Assembly: GCF_900609045.1 (NCBI RefSeq)
Contig: NZ_UXAV01000042.1
Span: forward strand, 186,001 to 250,000
Reading direction: 5' to 3'
Origin: Filibacter tadaridae
GTDB taxonomy: Bacteria > Bacillota > Bacilli > Bacillales_A > Planococcaceae
Length of the DNA: 64,000 nt
The stretch's first letter is position 1, and every line of letters starts with the position of its first letter. The notes beneath the pieces were generated by a model, which did no database searches, had not been told where the DNA came from, and saw nothing but the letters and a program-made list of their open reading frames with translations. Positions 55,998 through 64,000 of this stretch are shown piece by piece. The position numbers and the translations under genes are program-made.

Positions 55998-56741
55998 TCA
56001 TTTTTCGATTTCAGAAATATGCTCAATCGATTTCGAATAAAAGTCAGCCATCCCTGGATATTCCTTAAGTTCACTGATTCCTTTTTCCGTAATGCAATAT
56101 GTTCCCCTTCGAATTCGCTCAAACCAGCCATAATAATTCTTTATAAGTATTGACGAAGTCTTTTCTCCCGTCCCTATATCGCGAAGTTGTTTTGCTGATA
56201 ACGGCCCGAAGCGTTCCAAACTGCACGCAATATGGATGCAATTTTGTTTATAGGTGGTCATTAGCTTTGTCTGGCTACTTCCACCTACATTATAATTCCC
56301 TTGCCTGCCGTTTATCTCCATAACTAACTCGTTTCGTTTCTTCTTACTTTGTCTCATACTTTTGACATTATCAAATGGGCCCGGCTCAAAAACGATATCC
56401 ATCTTTTCGCCGCTGTCTTGGAATGAAACAATAATCAGTCCAAGTCCGATTTTCCTTATCAAATGACAACTATCTTTCCATTTTTTTGACCGCAAACTAT
56501 ACGCCGGCTTCGGTATAGCAATATAAACCGCTTTAGTCAGACGTAGCCTTTTCGTTGCTTGAATAAGAAGCTCTACATTTAGCGTCAATTTCAACTCAAC
56601 TATGACAAGTTCGTCGTCCTTTAATGCGGTCACGTCACAATCATTGACCTCACCATGCACATCGTACCCAAGTGCCGTAAAATAGCGTTCAATCGGATCG
56701 AACAAATCAACTTCATATCGTTTAATTTTATTGCTTTTCAT
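55998..56741 (-). CDS. DUF2161 protein, PD-(D/E)XK-like
   Basis: A 247-residue protein of the DUF2161 family. The N-terminal half has a nuclease-like core: LGYDVHGEVNDCDVTALKDD followed by VIVELKLT, where Asp and ExK fit a PD-(D/E)XK metal site. The C-terminal part resembles a winged helix (LSAKQLRDIGTGEKTSSILIKN in part). A phosphodiesterase acting on nucleic acid is suggested by fold only. No restriction or phage genes are adjacent. Confidence 0.75.
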   Translation of the reverse strand: MKSNKIKRYEVDLFDPIERYFTALGYDVHGEVNDCDVTALKDDELVIVELKLTLNVELLIQATKRLRLTKAVYIAIPKPAYSLRSKKWKDSCHLIRKIGLGLIIVSFQDSGEKMDIVFEPGPFDNVKSMRQSKKKRNELVMEINGRQGNYNVGGSSQTKLMTTYKQNCIHIACSLERFGPLSAKQLRDIGTGEKTSSILIKNYYGWFERIRRGTYCITEKGISELKEYPGMADFYSKSIEHISEIEK

Positions 56742-57193
56742 ATAAGAATTTCACCTACTTTTTAATTACTCCAGAAGTATAATTCATTCGACAACTTTTT
56801 TCAAAATCCTATCTGCTCCTATTTATATTCAGCAAATAGAATTTGTTCATCACCACCGACCACTATTAAAATCTCTTCTTTTTAAAACATTTTCATATTA
56901 TTTATGTTATAGTTGAATTGTCGCCATTATTGAATAACCTTTCAGTTCCAATAATTCATGGAATTGAATAAAAAGAGAGGAGATGCCGAATACGTGGATT
57001 TTGCTAAAGTAAATTCGTGTTCTACATATCATTAGCTCCATTTAACCCCGCTTAAATCTATTTGTCATCTTATAGATTCTTCATCGAAGGGCACATTATT
57101 CCCCACTTCCAAACTTCGTAAACCAAATTCATTGTGCTAGTCTATAGGTTATTTATTCATTAAAATTTTAATAAAAAATGGAGGAATATATTT
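56742..57193. other. 452-base intergenic region before the binding lipoprotein gene
   Basis: No gene of useful length was found. An isolated AGAGGAG near 56976-56982 precedes only short frames: ATG 56983 gives nine codons (MPNTWILLK). This looks like a start region whose gene is gone or a leader ORF. TTATAGTTGAAT near 56908 is A/T-rich but gives no clear promoter. Confidence 0.35.
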
Positions 57194-58111
57194 ATGACGA
57201 TTTTCAAGAAAATCACCGGAATTGGAACAGCCGCATTATTAGCATTGACTCTTACTGCCTGTGGTAGTGACGATACGAATGACTCATCAAAAGGTAAAGC
57301 AGAAGCGGGAAGCCGATCTGTGGGAGAAACGGTCGAGTACAACATTGTTGGGATTGATCCTGGTTCTGGCCATATGGAAGCAACCGCAAAAGCACTTGAA
57401 GTTTATGATTTAAAGGATTGGAACGTCATTGCCGGAAATGGAGCTGCGATGACAGCGGCCTTGAAAAGAGCGTATGATAAAGAAGAACCGATAGTCATTA
57501 CAGGTTGGAATCCCCATTGGAAGTTTTTGAAATACGATTTGAAGTTCTTAGATGACCCCGAACTTGTTTATGGCGATTCGGAAGAAATTCATTCCATCGG
57601 TAGGATTGGGCTGCAGAAAGATCTGCCCGAAGCATATGAAATCTTTCAACGCTTCAAGTGGGGGACAGATGACATGAGTGAAATTATGGTTGCAATCGAA
57701 GACGGAACAAAACCTGAAAAAGCCGCACAAAATTGGGTTGACGCTAACGAAGACAAGATTGCAGAATGGACTTCCGGTGTAAACAAAGTGGACGGTGACG
57801 AGATTAAGCTCGTTTATGCACCATGGGACAGTGAGATTGCCAGTCACAATATGATGAAAATTGTTTTGGAAGATATGGGCTATGACGTAACACTTACTGC
57901 TGTCGAACCCGGGCCGATGTTCTCAGCAATCGCTGACGGCGGTGCGGATGCTACCTTTGCTGCCTGGTTACCGATTACGCATAAAACCTATGTTGAAAAG
58001 TTTGAAGGAAAATTGGATGATATAGGTGTAAATATGGTCGGTGTAAGACAAGGTCTAGTTGTTCCAGCGTATATGGAAGATGTTAACTCAATAGAAGATT
58101 TAAAAAAGTAA
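57194..58111 (+). CDS. glycine betaine/proline-type ABC substrate-binding lipoprotein
   Basis: A 305-residue OpuAC/ProX-type binding protein. The signal ends in lipobox LTAC (Cys22), and the fold shows AMTAALKRAYDKEEPIVITG, WNPHWKF with its aromatic residues, and LVYAPWDSEIASHNMMK. Such proteins trap quaternary amines with a Trp cage and deliver them to an ABC importer. No ATPase or permease gene is next to it, so it is an orphan that must use a distant or shared transporter. GGAGG precedes ATG 57194. Confidence 0.88.
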   Translation: MTIFKKITGIGTAALLALTLTACGSDDTNDSSKGKAEAGSRSVGETVEYNIVGIDPGSGHMEATAKALEVYDLKDWNVIAGNGAAMTAALKRAYDKEEPIVITGWNPHWKFLKYDLKFLDDPELVYGDSEEIHSIGRIGLQKDLPEAYEIFQRFKWGTDDMSEIMVAIEDGTKPEKAAQNWVDANEDKIAEWTSGVNKVDGDEIKLVYAPWDSEIASHNMMKIVLEDMGYDVTLTAVEPGPMFSAIADGGADATFAAWLPITHKTYVEKFEGKLDDIGVNMVGVRQGLVVPAYMEDVNSIEDLKK

Positions 58112-58160
58112 GTTGAACTAATTTGACCTTTGCAATTTCGGCAGGCTAAACGGAAAATTT

Positions 58161-58199
58161 AAAAGGAGCTAAAACCAATGTGGTTTTTAGCTCCTTTTA
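58161..58199 (+). terminator. terminator of the binding lipoprotein gene
   Basis: AAAAGGAGCTAAAACC pairs with GGTTTTTAGCTCCTTTT around a 5-base loop. Confidence 0.9.
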
Positions 58200-58275
58200 C
58201 TATTTTTACAAGTTTCAAAGAAGTGAATCCCTTACTATTTGACAACATTTTATACAATTCGCTTATCCATCAAAT

Positions 58276-58986
58276 TCACAATTCATTCGGACCATATACT
58301 CGGTTAGTGATGTCAGTGCTTTCTACTTGTTCTACTCGTTTTTGTAACCTCGCTTTCCAATTGACCGCTAGCCATTCACACTCAGCTAGTTCCGCGGCAC
58401 TTTGCAGATTGTTTTTATCTACATGCATGACGTGATTACACTGTTCAATTGTCCATTTGGGAGATGGACGATCCACAAGATTAAACGTTTGACCTGCTTC
58501 GACGATCCCTTCTTGTAAAACCCGGAAATACCAGCCTGTTTTTCCGGTATCTTGGATAAGTAACGCAAAATTCTTTATTTTATAACGGCGTGCTGGTTTC
58601 CAACAAGGTTGTCTTGGTTGGGAAACCTGTAAGATAGCCCCGCCGATTTCAAATGTATCCCCAATCGAAATCGATTGTTCTGTTACATTGGCCACCGAAA
58701 AGTTTTCACCCATTCCGCCGACCTTAATGTCTGAGATGTCCAGTTCCTGCTGCCAATATGGATAATATTCCTTAGGATAGGCAAATACAGCTTTTTCTGG
58801 GCCGCCATGATTTTTGATATCCGCCTGTCCATCTCCGTCCAGCTTTGTACGACCTACCCAAATCGGACCATTGACGAGTTCTTTAAAGATACCACTTTCC
58901 CATTCTCGATCCATAGGGGACTTTGCATGCTTCTGTCCCATCACTTTTGGAAGACCGACAAATATGTTATTCAATAAGAAATCCAT
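58276..58986 (-). CDS. MOSC-domain protein, YiiM-like
   Basis: A 236-residue MOSC protein. KNHGGPEKAVFAYPKEYY near residue 58 and GGMGENFSV near 91 are MOSC signatures; the single Cys in SQPRQPCWKP near 131 is the conserved residue thought to bind molybdenum cofactor or sulfur. YiiM-type proteins reduce N-hydroxylated compounds with Moco. The C-terminal 60 residues resemble the 3-alpha extension. ATG 58986 follows AGGGGG. Confidence 0.88.
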   Translation of the reverse strand: MDFLLNNIFVGLPKVMGQKHAKSPMDREWESGIFKELVNGPIWVGRTKLDGDGQADIKNHGGPEKAVFAYPKEYYPYWQQELDISDIKVGGMGENFSVANVTEQSISIGDTFEIGGAILQVSQPRQPCWKPARRYKIKNFALLIQDTGKTGWYFRVLQEGIVEAGQTFNLVDRPSPKWTIEQCNHVMHVDKNNLQSAAELAECEWLAVNWKARLQKRVEQVESTDITNRVYGPNEL

Positions 58987-59274
58987 TCTATTTACCCCCT
59001 AGATTACGTGTCCCACTTATACATATTGATAGTAAAGAACTCCATTGAATCCGCTATAGTGCTCGGTTTTTATAGATATTCATTTGTTCAACCTGTATAG
59101 TACAGTTTTTATAATACAAAACACTATCGCTATTCTAATCGTAGTTCATTTCGTTGAAGATTTCTACAATTGATGATTAAAATTATGTTTTCCATTGTTC
59201 AAATACGCCTTTCTTTTTTCATCATTCTCTTCCATACTAGTACTATAGAATTTATATTAAAGGATGAGTAACTA

Positions 59275-59961
59275 ATGAAATATGATGTTCTGTTATTTGA
59301 TTTGGATGACACTTTGTTTGATTTTGGTGAAACCGAGAAGCACGCATTATTCAATTCATTTCAAACGTTTAGCTTGCCTAATGGGTTAACTGATTATCGA
59401 GCAAGCTATCACGCAATCAGCAGCCCCCTATGGAACGATTTAGAACAAGGCCGCATTACTTTGGCGGAATTAAAGGTGGAACGATTCAAACAACTATTTT
59501 TGCAGTACGCACTAGATATTGATGCTGAACTATTTTCACATACCTATCTTGATAATTTAGGGAAGGAAATCCATCTAATAGACGGAGTGGAAGCAATGTT
59601 AACAAAAACCTCCCCCCATAGACTCGCTGTGCTGACGAATGGGTTCACTGATGTACAGTATGCGAGAATCAACGGATCGTCTCTTCGGGATACGTTCGAG
59701 ACAATTATTACTTCTGAAGAAGCTGGATGCCAAAAACCCCAACCTGGAATTTTCGACTATACGTTTGAAAAATTACGGATTACAGATAAATCGCGAGTTT
59801 TGATGATTGGTGATTCTTTATCTTCAGATATCCAAGGCGGTCATAATTATGGAATCGATACTTGTTGGTTTAATCCAAACAACAAGAAAAACACGACAGC
59901 TATTCTACCTACGTATGAAATTCAGTCATGGGATGAATTTTTTGCATGTATTCACTCCTAA
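59275..59961 (+). CDS. HAD-family pyrimidine 5'-nucleotidase, YjjG-like
   Basis: A 228-residue HAD phosphatase of subfamily IA. Motif I FDLDDTLFDF has nucleophile Asp9 and Asp11; motif II is LTNGF near 120, Lys in KPQPGIFDYTF near 155 and motif III IGDSLSSDIQGG near 181. YjjG enzymes dephosphorylate noncanonical pyrimidine nucleotides. AAAGGATGAG precedes ATG 59275. Monocistronic. Confidence 0.9.
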   Translation: MKYDVLLFDLDDTLFDFGETEKHALFNSFQTFSLPNGLTDYRASYHAISSPLWNDLEQGRITLAELKVERFKQLFLQYALDIDAELFSHTYLDNLGKEIHLIDGVEAMLTKTSPHRLAVLTNGFTDVQYARINGSSLRDTFETIITSEEAGCQKPQPGIFDYTFEKLRITDKSRVLMIGDSLSSDIQGGHNYGIDTCWFNPNNKKNTTAILPTYEIQSWDEFFACIHS

Positions 59962-60002
59962 CAGCTAACAGGTCGCATCTGTCGTAAGGACCTTCCTCTT
60001 TT

Positions 60003-60028
60003 GTTTTGTTCTCCATTTTGATGGGTAT
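60003..60028 (+). promoter_or_regulatory. candidate SigB promoter of the general stress gene
   Basis: GTTTTG (60003-60008) and GGGTAT (60023-60028) are spaced by 14 bases, close to the SigB consensus GTTTAA-N12-15-GGGTAT, 50 bases before the start codon. Confidence 0.55.
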
Positions 60029-60077
60029 TTCAAAAAGTATACATTAAAATGATAGGAATCTTAGGAGGTTATTCTTG

Positions 60078-60761
60078 ATGGCTGATAAAAAGTTTGTCGG
60101 GACATATAATTTGGAAGGACAAGTATTGGATGAAATCGCTGAATTAAAGCTACAAGGTTATTCCGAAAATGATATGTACGTTATTACGAATGACAAAGAT
60201 ACATTAAAAATCGTACGGGGTTTAACGGATGTCGAGTTACGAACTTCGGAAGATAATTGGTTTGACCGTTTCAAGGCATTCCTTAATGGTGACGAGCCAG
60301 TTATGCAAGTATTTTCTCAGATGGGCTTCACTGAAGATGAGTCTTCTCGTTATTACGATGAAGTTAAAAATGGCAGTATCCTTTTATATGTAGAAAAGGA
60401 GGAAGTAAAAACCCTTGATGATACTCAGTTGAACTTCCGTGAAGGATATATCGATCCTAATATCGGCTCCAATCTGATTATCGCTGACAATACAGCTGCA
60501 ATACCTACAGCAACCCAAGGAACCGCTATGAATTCTACTGTAAACGGAGAATTACAACTAGATGACAATAGACCATATGTTGTAAAAGACAGCATAGATC
60601 CTGGGAATTCGATGACTGGTAGAGAAGAAACCAACACGATTGCGGAAAAAGAAGAGGTTGTAAATGATTTTGACGGGACAGAGAACAAACCGCTGGACGA
60701 GGATTGGTCTGAACGGAATCGAATGAATTATGGAGAACCAAATAACCCTGACCGCTATTAA
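60078..60761 (+). CDS. general stress protein with YflT-like domain
   Basis: A 227-residue protein. The first 110 residues form a YflT/heat-induced stress domain (FVGTYNLEGQVLDEIAELKL in part, GYSENDMYVITND, later FTEDESSRYYDEVKNGSILLYV). The C-terminal half is acidic, low complexity and probably disordered. Cytoplasmic; molecular role unknown. AGGAGG lies nine bases before ATG 60078; TTG 60075 is possible. The SigB-type promoter supports stress control. Confidence 0.83.
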   Translation: MADKKFVGTYNLEGQVLDEIAELKLQGYSENDMYVITNDKDTLKIVRGLTDVELRTSEDNWFDRFKAFLNGDEPVMQVFSQMGFTEDESSRYYDEVKNGSILLYVEKEEVKTLDDTQLNFREGYIDPNIGSNLIIADNTAAIPTATQGTAMNSTVNGELQLDDNRPYVVKDSIDPGNSMTGREETNTIAEKEEVVNDFDGTENKPLDEDWSERNRMNYGEPNNPDRY

Positions 60762-60817
60762 AATACAAGTTTTGATCCTGATGTATAAACTCTAGTATGA
60801 TTGGGTATACTACTAAT

Positions 60818-60990
60818 CACAGAGACGCGGCACTCCTCTGTCCCGTGCAGGGGCACTTTCGACGGAAGGTGGAAAATAATACTACGCCCAATCCGACTGG
60901 GGATTGCCTAGTAGTGCCGCGCACTACATAGTAGAAAATAATGCCCCTGTAGAAAACAATCCTGGTTGTTTTCTATGGAGGCATCTTTTA
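60818..60990 (+). ncRNA. structured non-coding RNA candidate with pseudoknot and terminator
   Basis: No ORF fits here, but the sequence is rich in pairing. ACAGAG (60819-60824) pairs with CTCTGT (60836-60841); the loop segment CGCGGCACT (60826-60834) is complementary over nine bases to AGTGCCGCG (60913-60921). CAATCC/GGATTG (60889, 60901) forms an inner hairpin. CAGGGGCA (60848-60855) pairs with TGCCCCTG (60942-60949), which competes with the lower stem of a terminator: ATGCC and TAGAAAACAA with TTGTTTTCTA and GGCAT, then CTTTTA. Either a stand-alone sRNA or a switch. I could not match it to a known RNA family. Confidence 0.6.
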
Positions 60991-61089
60991 TGAAGTAATA
61001 TAAATTGTTAAAATACTTTATAAATCCTTACACTATATAATACCTTAACCGAAAATCTAGCCACTGACATAATCGGAAGGAGAGTTACA

Positions 61090-61863
61090 ATGCCCACTTT
61101 CAATTCAAACGGCGTAAACTTATATTACGAAGACACGGGAATTGGAAAGCCCCTCTTATTACTACATGGTTTGACCAGCAATCACGCTATGTTTTATCGG
61201 GAAAATGAAATATTTAAGGAGACATATCGAGTAATTACGATGGATGCGCGCGGTCATGGTAATTCCGATAAGCCCACGCATTATACGTTAGATGATCATG
61301 TGCAAGACACGATTGCATTGTTAAATCACCTTGAATTAGACGCTATCTATCTGATTGGCGTTTCAATGGGTAGCTATATCGCGCAAGGTCTTGCAATAGA
61401 AATGCCGAGTCAGGTGGAGAAACTTGTCCTAGTCTCTACGAAATCACATGGAGAACAGTCCTCAATGGCGGAGCTATTCGCTCGTCATGCCGCTGAACTA
61501 AAAGGATTAAATATAGTCGATAAGATGAGCCATGCTTCACAATATATGTTTTATAATCAGACCACTGTAGGTAAATGGCTTCACGAAACAGCTAAAAATG
61601 GCAATCAGTTGACACTAAGTGAGCAGGATATCGCTTCTAAGGCATTGGAAGGTTTTGATTTCCGTAAAAAGCTTGGAAACATAAGCGCGGAAACTCTTGT
61701 CATTAGCGGTAGACATGATGGGTTAAACCCACCTGAATACGGGAGAGAAACAGCTATTCTCATCCCCGAAGCCACATTTATGGAATTCAAATGGTCCGGA
61801 CATGCACCGAACGTGGAACAGCCGGATCTCTTCATCGGTATCGTAGAAAACTTTTTTGAATAA
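61090..61863 (+). CDS. alpha/beta hydrolase
   Basis: A 257-residue alpha/beta-fold hydrolase. LLLHGLTSNH forms the oxyanion region, the nucleophile Ser is in GVSMGSYIAQG near residue 96, the acid is Asp in ISGRHDGLNP near 211, and the base is His in WSGHAPNVEQP near 239. Similar enzymes cleave esters, lactones or enol lactones; substrate unknown. GGAAGGAG precedes ATG 61090. Confidence 0.9.
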   Translation: MPTFNSNGVNLYYEDTGIGKPLLLLHGLTSNHAMFYRENEIFKETYRVITMDARGHGNSDKPTHYTLDDHVQDTIALLNHLELDAIYLIGVSMGSYIAQGLAIEMPSQVEKLVLVSTKSHGEQSSMAELFARHAAELKGLNIVDKMSHASQYMFYNQTTVGKWLHETAKNGNQLTLSEQDIASKALEGFDFRKKLGNISAETLVISGRHDGLNPPEYGRETAILIPEATFMEFKWSGHAPNVEQPDLFIGIVENFFE

Positions 61864-61878
61864 GGTAGATGCTCGTTG

Positions 61879-61924
61879 TGGAAAAACCGTGAATGCCCAA
61901 TAAAAGACGCTTACGGTTTTTCCA
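61879..61924 (+). terminator. terminator-like hairpin after the hydrolase gene
   Basis: TGGAAAAACCGT pairs perfectly with ACGGTTTTTCCA around 22 bases. The T run lies inside the arm, so efficiency is uncertain. Confidence 0.55.
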
Positions 61925-62100
61925 CTATTGACGCGTTTTCAAAATTCCTTGTTCCGAATAGGCACGAAAAGTTTAACGCTTTTTCTATTCACTGGTTACA
62001 CTTTCACATCTGCTACCAGATGACTTCAGTTTGCCAAAAGCGAAGTGCCTTTCATCCATACCATTCCTATCTAATCTAAGGTGTCAAATGTGTTTCAATT

Positions 62101-62134
62101 CAACGAGATCAGCCATATAATGCTTATCTCGTTG
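62101..62134. other. isolated hairpin upstream of queC
   Basis: CAACGAGAT pairs with ATCTCGTTG with inner AGC/GCT around ATATAAT-like bases. No T run follows on either strand. It lies between the hydrolase terminator and the preQ1 riboswitch and may be a regulatory site. Confidence 0.4.
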
Positions 62135-62169
62135 TGTTTACTATGGTATCATTGACACGAATCAAAAAA

Positions 62170-62206
62170 AAGAGGTTCGAAAAATCCCTCTCAAAAAAAC
62201 TAAGGA
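62170..62206 (+). promoter_or_regulatory. preQ1-I riboswitch controlling queC
   Basis: AGAGGTTC, a short loop, CCCTCT, an A-rich tail CAAAAAAA and CTAAGGAG reproduce the minimal preQ1 class I aptamer. The 3' strand of the H-type pseudoknot includes the AAGGAG ribosome site of queC, so ligand binding should block translation. Confidence 0.93.
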
Positions 62207-62216
62207 GTTGCTCCAG

Positions 62217-62882
62217 TTGAAACAAGAAAAAGCAGTGGTCGTCTTCAGTGGCGGCCAAGATAGTACGACTTGCCTGTTTTGGGCATTGAAGAATTTCAAG
62301 GGGGTTGCGACAGTGACCTTCGATTATGGTCAACGCCATCACGCTGAAATTGAATGCGCTCGGCAAATTGCTTCGGAACTGGATGTTTCCTTCAAAGTAC
62401 TCGATATGCAACTTATTAATCAGCTGTCGGCAAACGCTTTGACACGAGATGATATTGAAGTCTCAGAGAAAGAGGGGCAATTGCCATCTACCTTCGTTCC
62501 AGGAAGGAATCATCTGTTTCTGTCATTTGCGGCGGTCTATGCACAGGCAATCGGTTCACGTCATTTGATAACCGGAGTTAGCGAAACGGACTTCAGTGGC
62601 TATCCGGATTGCCGTGATACGTTCATCAAATCATTAAACGTGACAGTAAACTTAGCAATGGATGCACAGTTTGTCATTCATACCCCGTTAATGTGGTTGG
62701 ATAAAGCAGAGGTTTGGGCATTGGCGGATGAACTCGGTGCCTTCAACTTCGTACAGGAAAAAACACTCACCTGTTATAATGGGATACCTAGCACCGGTTG
62801 CGAGGAATGCCCTGCTTGCTTATTGCGGAATAAAGGACTTGCTTCCTATTTAGATTCTAAGGTAGTATCTATAAACAATTAA
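62217..62882 (+). CDS. queC: 7-cyano-7-deazaguanine synthase QueC
   Basis: A 221-residue ATP-dependent enzyme that makes preQ0 from 7-carboxy-7-deazaguanine. The PP-loop [14 protein letters not shown] is at residues 10-23 and the zinc site [16 protein letters not shown] near 188-203. TTG 62217 is ten bases after AAGGAG and gives [13 protein letters not shown], the family start; TTG 62208 touches the site. queD, queE and queF, usually in the same operon, are not in the window. Confidence 0.95.
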   Translation: MKQEKAVVVFSGGQDSTTCLFWALKNFKGVATVTFDYGQRHHAEIECARQIASELDVSFKVLDMQLINQLSANALTRDDIEVSEKEGQLPSTFVPGRNHLFLSFAAVYAQAIGSRHLITGVSETDFSGYPDCRDTFIKSLNVTVNLAMDAQFVIHTPLMWLDKAEVWALADELGAFNFVQEKTLTCYNGIPSTGCEECPACLLRNKGLASYLDSKVVSINN

Positions 62883-62915
62883 AGTTCTACTTATTCCTAT
62901 CGATGATCGGCATAC

Positions 62916-62976
62916 AAAAAAATCGGTACTTGCGTCAGAGCCAAGTATAATGGCTCTTTTCAAGTACCTTTTTTAT
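62916..62976. terminator. bidirectional terminator between queC and the dehydrogenase gene
   Basis: GGTACTTG/CAAGTACC with inner AGAGCC/GGCTCT, flanked by AAAAAAAT and TTTTTT. Confidence 0.88.
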
Positions 62977-63018
62977 TCATTGTCAAATTAGCCTAAAACA
63001 CTACCAGTTCCTATACTT

Positions 63019-64000
63019 TCAGTTTACAACCAGCTGCTTTTTTGCAGCTTGCAATGTCAGTAGCTCCACAAATCGATTGCCTAGCCCTTCTGTGGAAGAA
63101 GTCCCACCTAGATCAGGTGTAATCGAATTCTTTTCTGTCAAAATGGTCTTGATGGTTGACAAGATAACCTCTCCCCACTGCTCTTCCTCGAAAAAGTCCA
63201 TCATTTGACTGACTGACCAAATGGCAGCAATCGGATTTGCAATTCCTTGGCCCGAGATATCAGGTGCAGACCCATGAACGGGTTCAAACATCGATGGAAA
63301 CTTTTTCTCAGGGTTTAAGTTCGCTCCCGTGGCAAGGCCCATTCCACCGGTGATTGCAGCTCCGATGTCGGTCAAAATATCCCCGAATAGATTGGATGTA
63401 ACAACGACCTCAAATCGCTCAGGGGCCACGACAAAATACAAGCTAGCAGCATCCACAAGATGGGAATAGGTTTTCACCTCAGGATATTCCTTTCCAACTT
63501 CTTCGAATACTTCATCCCAGAACACCATTGAGTAATTAAGTGCATTCGCTTTACTAACGCTTGTCAACGTGCGGTTTGATTTTTTCGCTTCTTCATATGC
63601 GTAACGTATAATCCGTTCAGTTCCTTTACGTGAAAAAACACCTGTTTGCAAGACGACTTCTTCGGGCTTTCCTTTGAATAACCAATCCCCCGCACCAGCA
63701 TATTCACCTTCACTATTTTCCCGGATTACGAGAAAATCGATGTCTTTTTCGGTTTTATCTTTCAATGGCGTCAATGAGGGATTCAGAAGCGTAACAGGTC
63801 TGCAATTAACATACTGATCAAATTCTCTTCGGATTCTTATTAGCAGATCCCGTAACGAAATAGTATCGGGAACACCTGGATAACCAACGGCACCTAGGTA
63901 AATCGCATCGTATTCTTTCAGCTGTTCTATACCATCATCCGCCATCATCTTTCCATTTTCCAAATAATATTGACATCCCCATGGAAATTCCGTAAATGAA
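63019..64000 (-). CDS. tartrate/D-malate dehydrogenase, YcsA-like (5' end outside window)
   Basis: The frame is open to the window edge (about 327 residues visible of about 355). Residues FTEFPWGCQYYLENGKMM before the first internal ATG match tartrate dehydrogenases, so the start lies beyond 64000. Active-site parts of the isocitrate/isopropylmalate dehydrogenase family are present: IRENSEGEYAG, the catalytic Lys region SKANAL, NLFGDILTD and EPVHGSAPDI. It oxidises tartrate or D-malate with NAD and a divalent metal. Confidence 0.9.
   Translation of the reverse strand, partial: SFTEFPWGCQYYLENGKMMADDGIEQLKEYDAIYLGAVGYPGVPDTISLRDLLIRIRREFDQYVNCRPVTLLNPSLTPLKDKTEKDIDFLVIRENSEGEYAGAGDWLFKGKPEEVVLQTGVFSRKGTERIIRYAYEEAKKSNRTLTSVSKANALNYSMVFWDEVFEEVGKEYPEVKTYSHLVDAASLYFVVAPERFEVVVTSNLFGDILTDIGAAITGGMGLATGANLNPEKKFPSMFEPVHGSAPDISGQGIANPIAAIWSVSQMMDFFEEEQWGEVILSTIKTILTEKNSITPDLGGTSSTEGLGNRFVELLTLQAAKKQLVVN

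Noticed and set aside
55998-56741. A defence system built on the PD-(D/E)XK-like DUF2161 protein
   Set aside because: No methyltransferase, helicase or other defence partner lies beside it; only the nuclease-like fold is visible.
60818-60990. 6S RNA, SRP RNA or TnpB-associated RNA as identity of the structured region
   Set aside because: It lacks the long rod with central bubble of 6S, the GGAAG tetraloop region of SRP RNA, and no transposase or TnpB gene is near.

Overview
This window reads as chromosomal DNA of a low-to-mid GC, endospore-forming member of the Bacillales, most likely Planococcaceae close to Sporosarcina (inference from protein similarity recalled by eye and from gene order; no search was run). 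Evidence for a spore-former is the spoIIAA-spoIIAB-sigF operon, a spoVAF-type gene, a YhcN-type lipoprotein and a Spo0E-like phosphatase. No tRNA, rRNA, CRISPR, prophage or insertion sequence was found.

Bases 1-30000 are conserved backbone in an order very like Bacillus subtilis: asparaginase tail, ypdA, ypbG, ypbE, recS, ypbB, fer, FMN riboswitch-ribU, rsiX, sigX, resE, resD, resC, resB, resA, rluB, a DacB-type carboxypeptidase, scpB, scpA, ribT, lysA, spoVAF, sigF, spoIIAB, spoIIAA, pdp, deoB, xerD, fur, a spoIIM-position gene, nudF. Nearly all are on the minus strand. Several genes usual at these positions are absent: spmA/spmB between dacB and rluB, spoVAA-E between sigF and spoVAF, and dacF before spoIIAA.

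Bases 30000-40000 hold nucleoside and purine uptake (nupC; pbuX-xpt under a guanine-type purine riboswitch, next in function to pdp and deoB), two paralogous CynX/NimT-type MFS genes flanking exoA, a FAD amine oxidoreductase and a branched-chain aminotransferase.

Bases 40000-64000 are accessory: a Spo0E-like peptide, an Nramp transporter, an NCS2 permease, two HrtBA-like ABC exporters around a TDT-family channel gene, CheV, a MarR-MFS efflux pair, an orphan glycine-betaine-type binding lipoprotein, a MOSC protein, a HAD nucleotidase, a general stress protein with a SigB-like promoter, a structured non-coding RNA candidate, queC under a preQ1-I riboswitch, and a truncated YcsA-type dehydrogenase at the right edge. 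Dispersed palindromic repeat elements sit in the gaps of this half.

Most notable for a second look: the structured RNA candidate at 60818-60990 with a loop-loop pseudoknot and a competing terminator; a leader peptide plus operator-like palindrome before the first HrtBA exporter; a dispersed element present as a long copy (about 50230) and an internally deleted short copy (about 28175); tiny unlisted membrane peptides coupled to lysA and near mntH; and a 17-codon leader ORF coupled to xerD.
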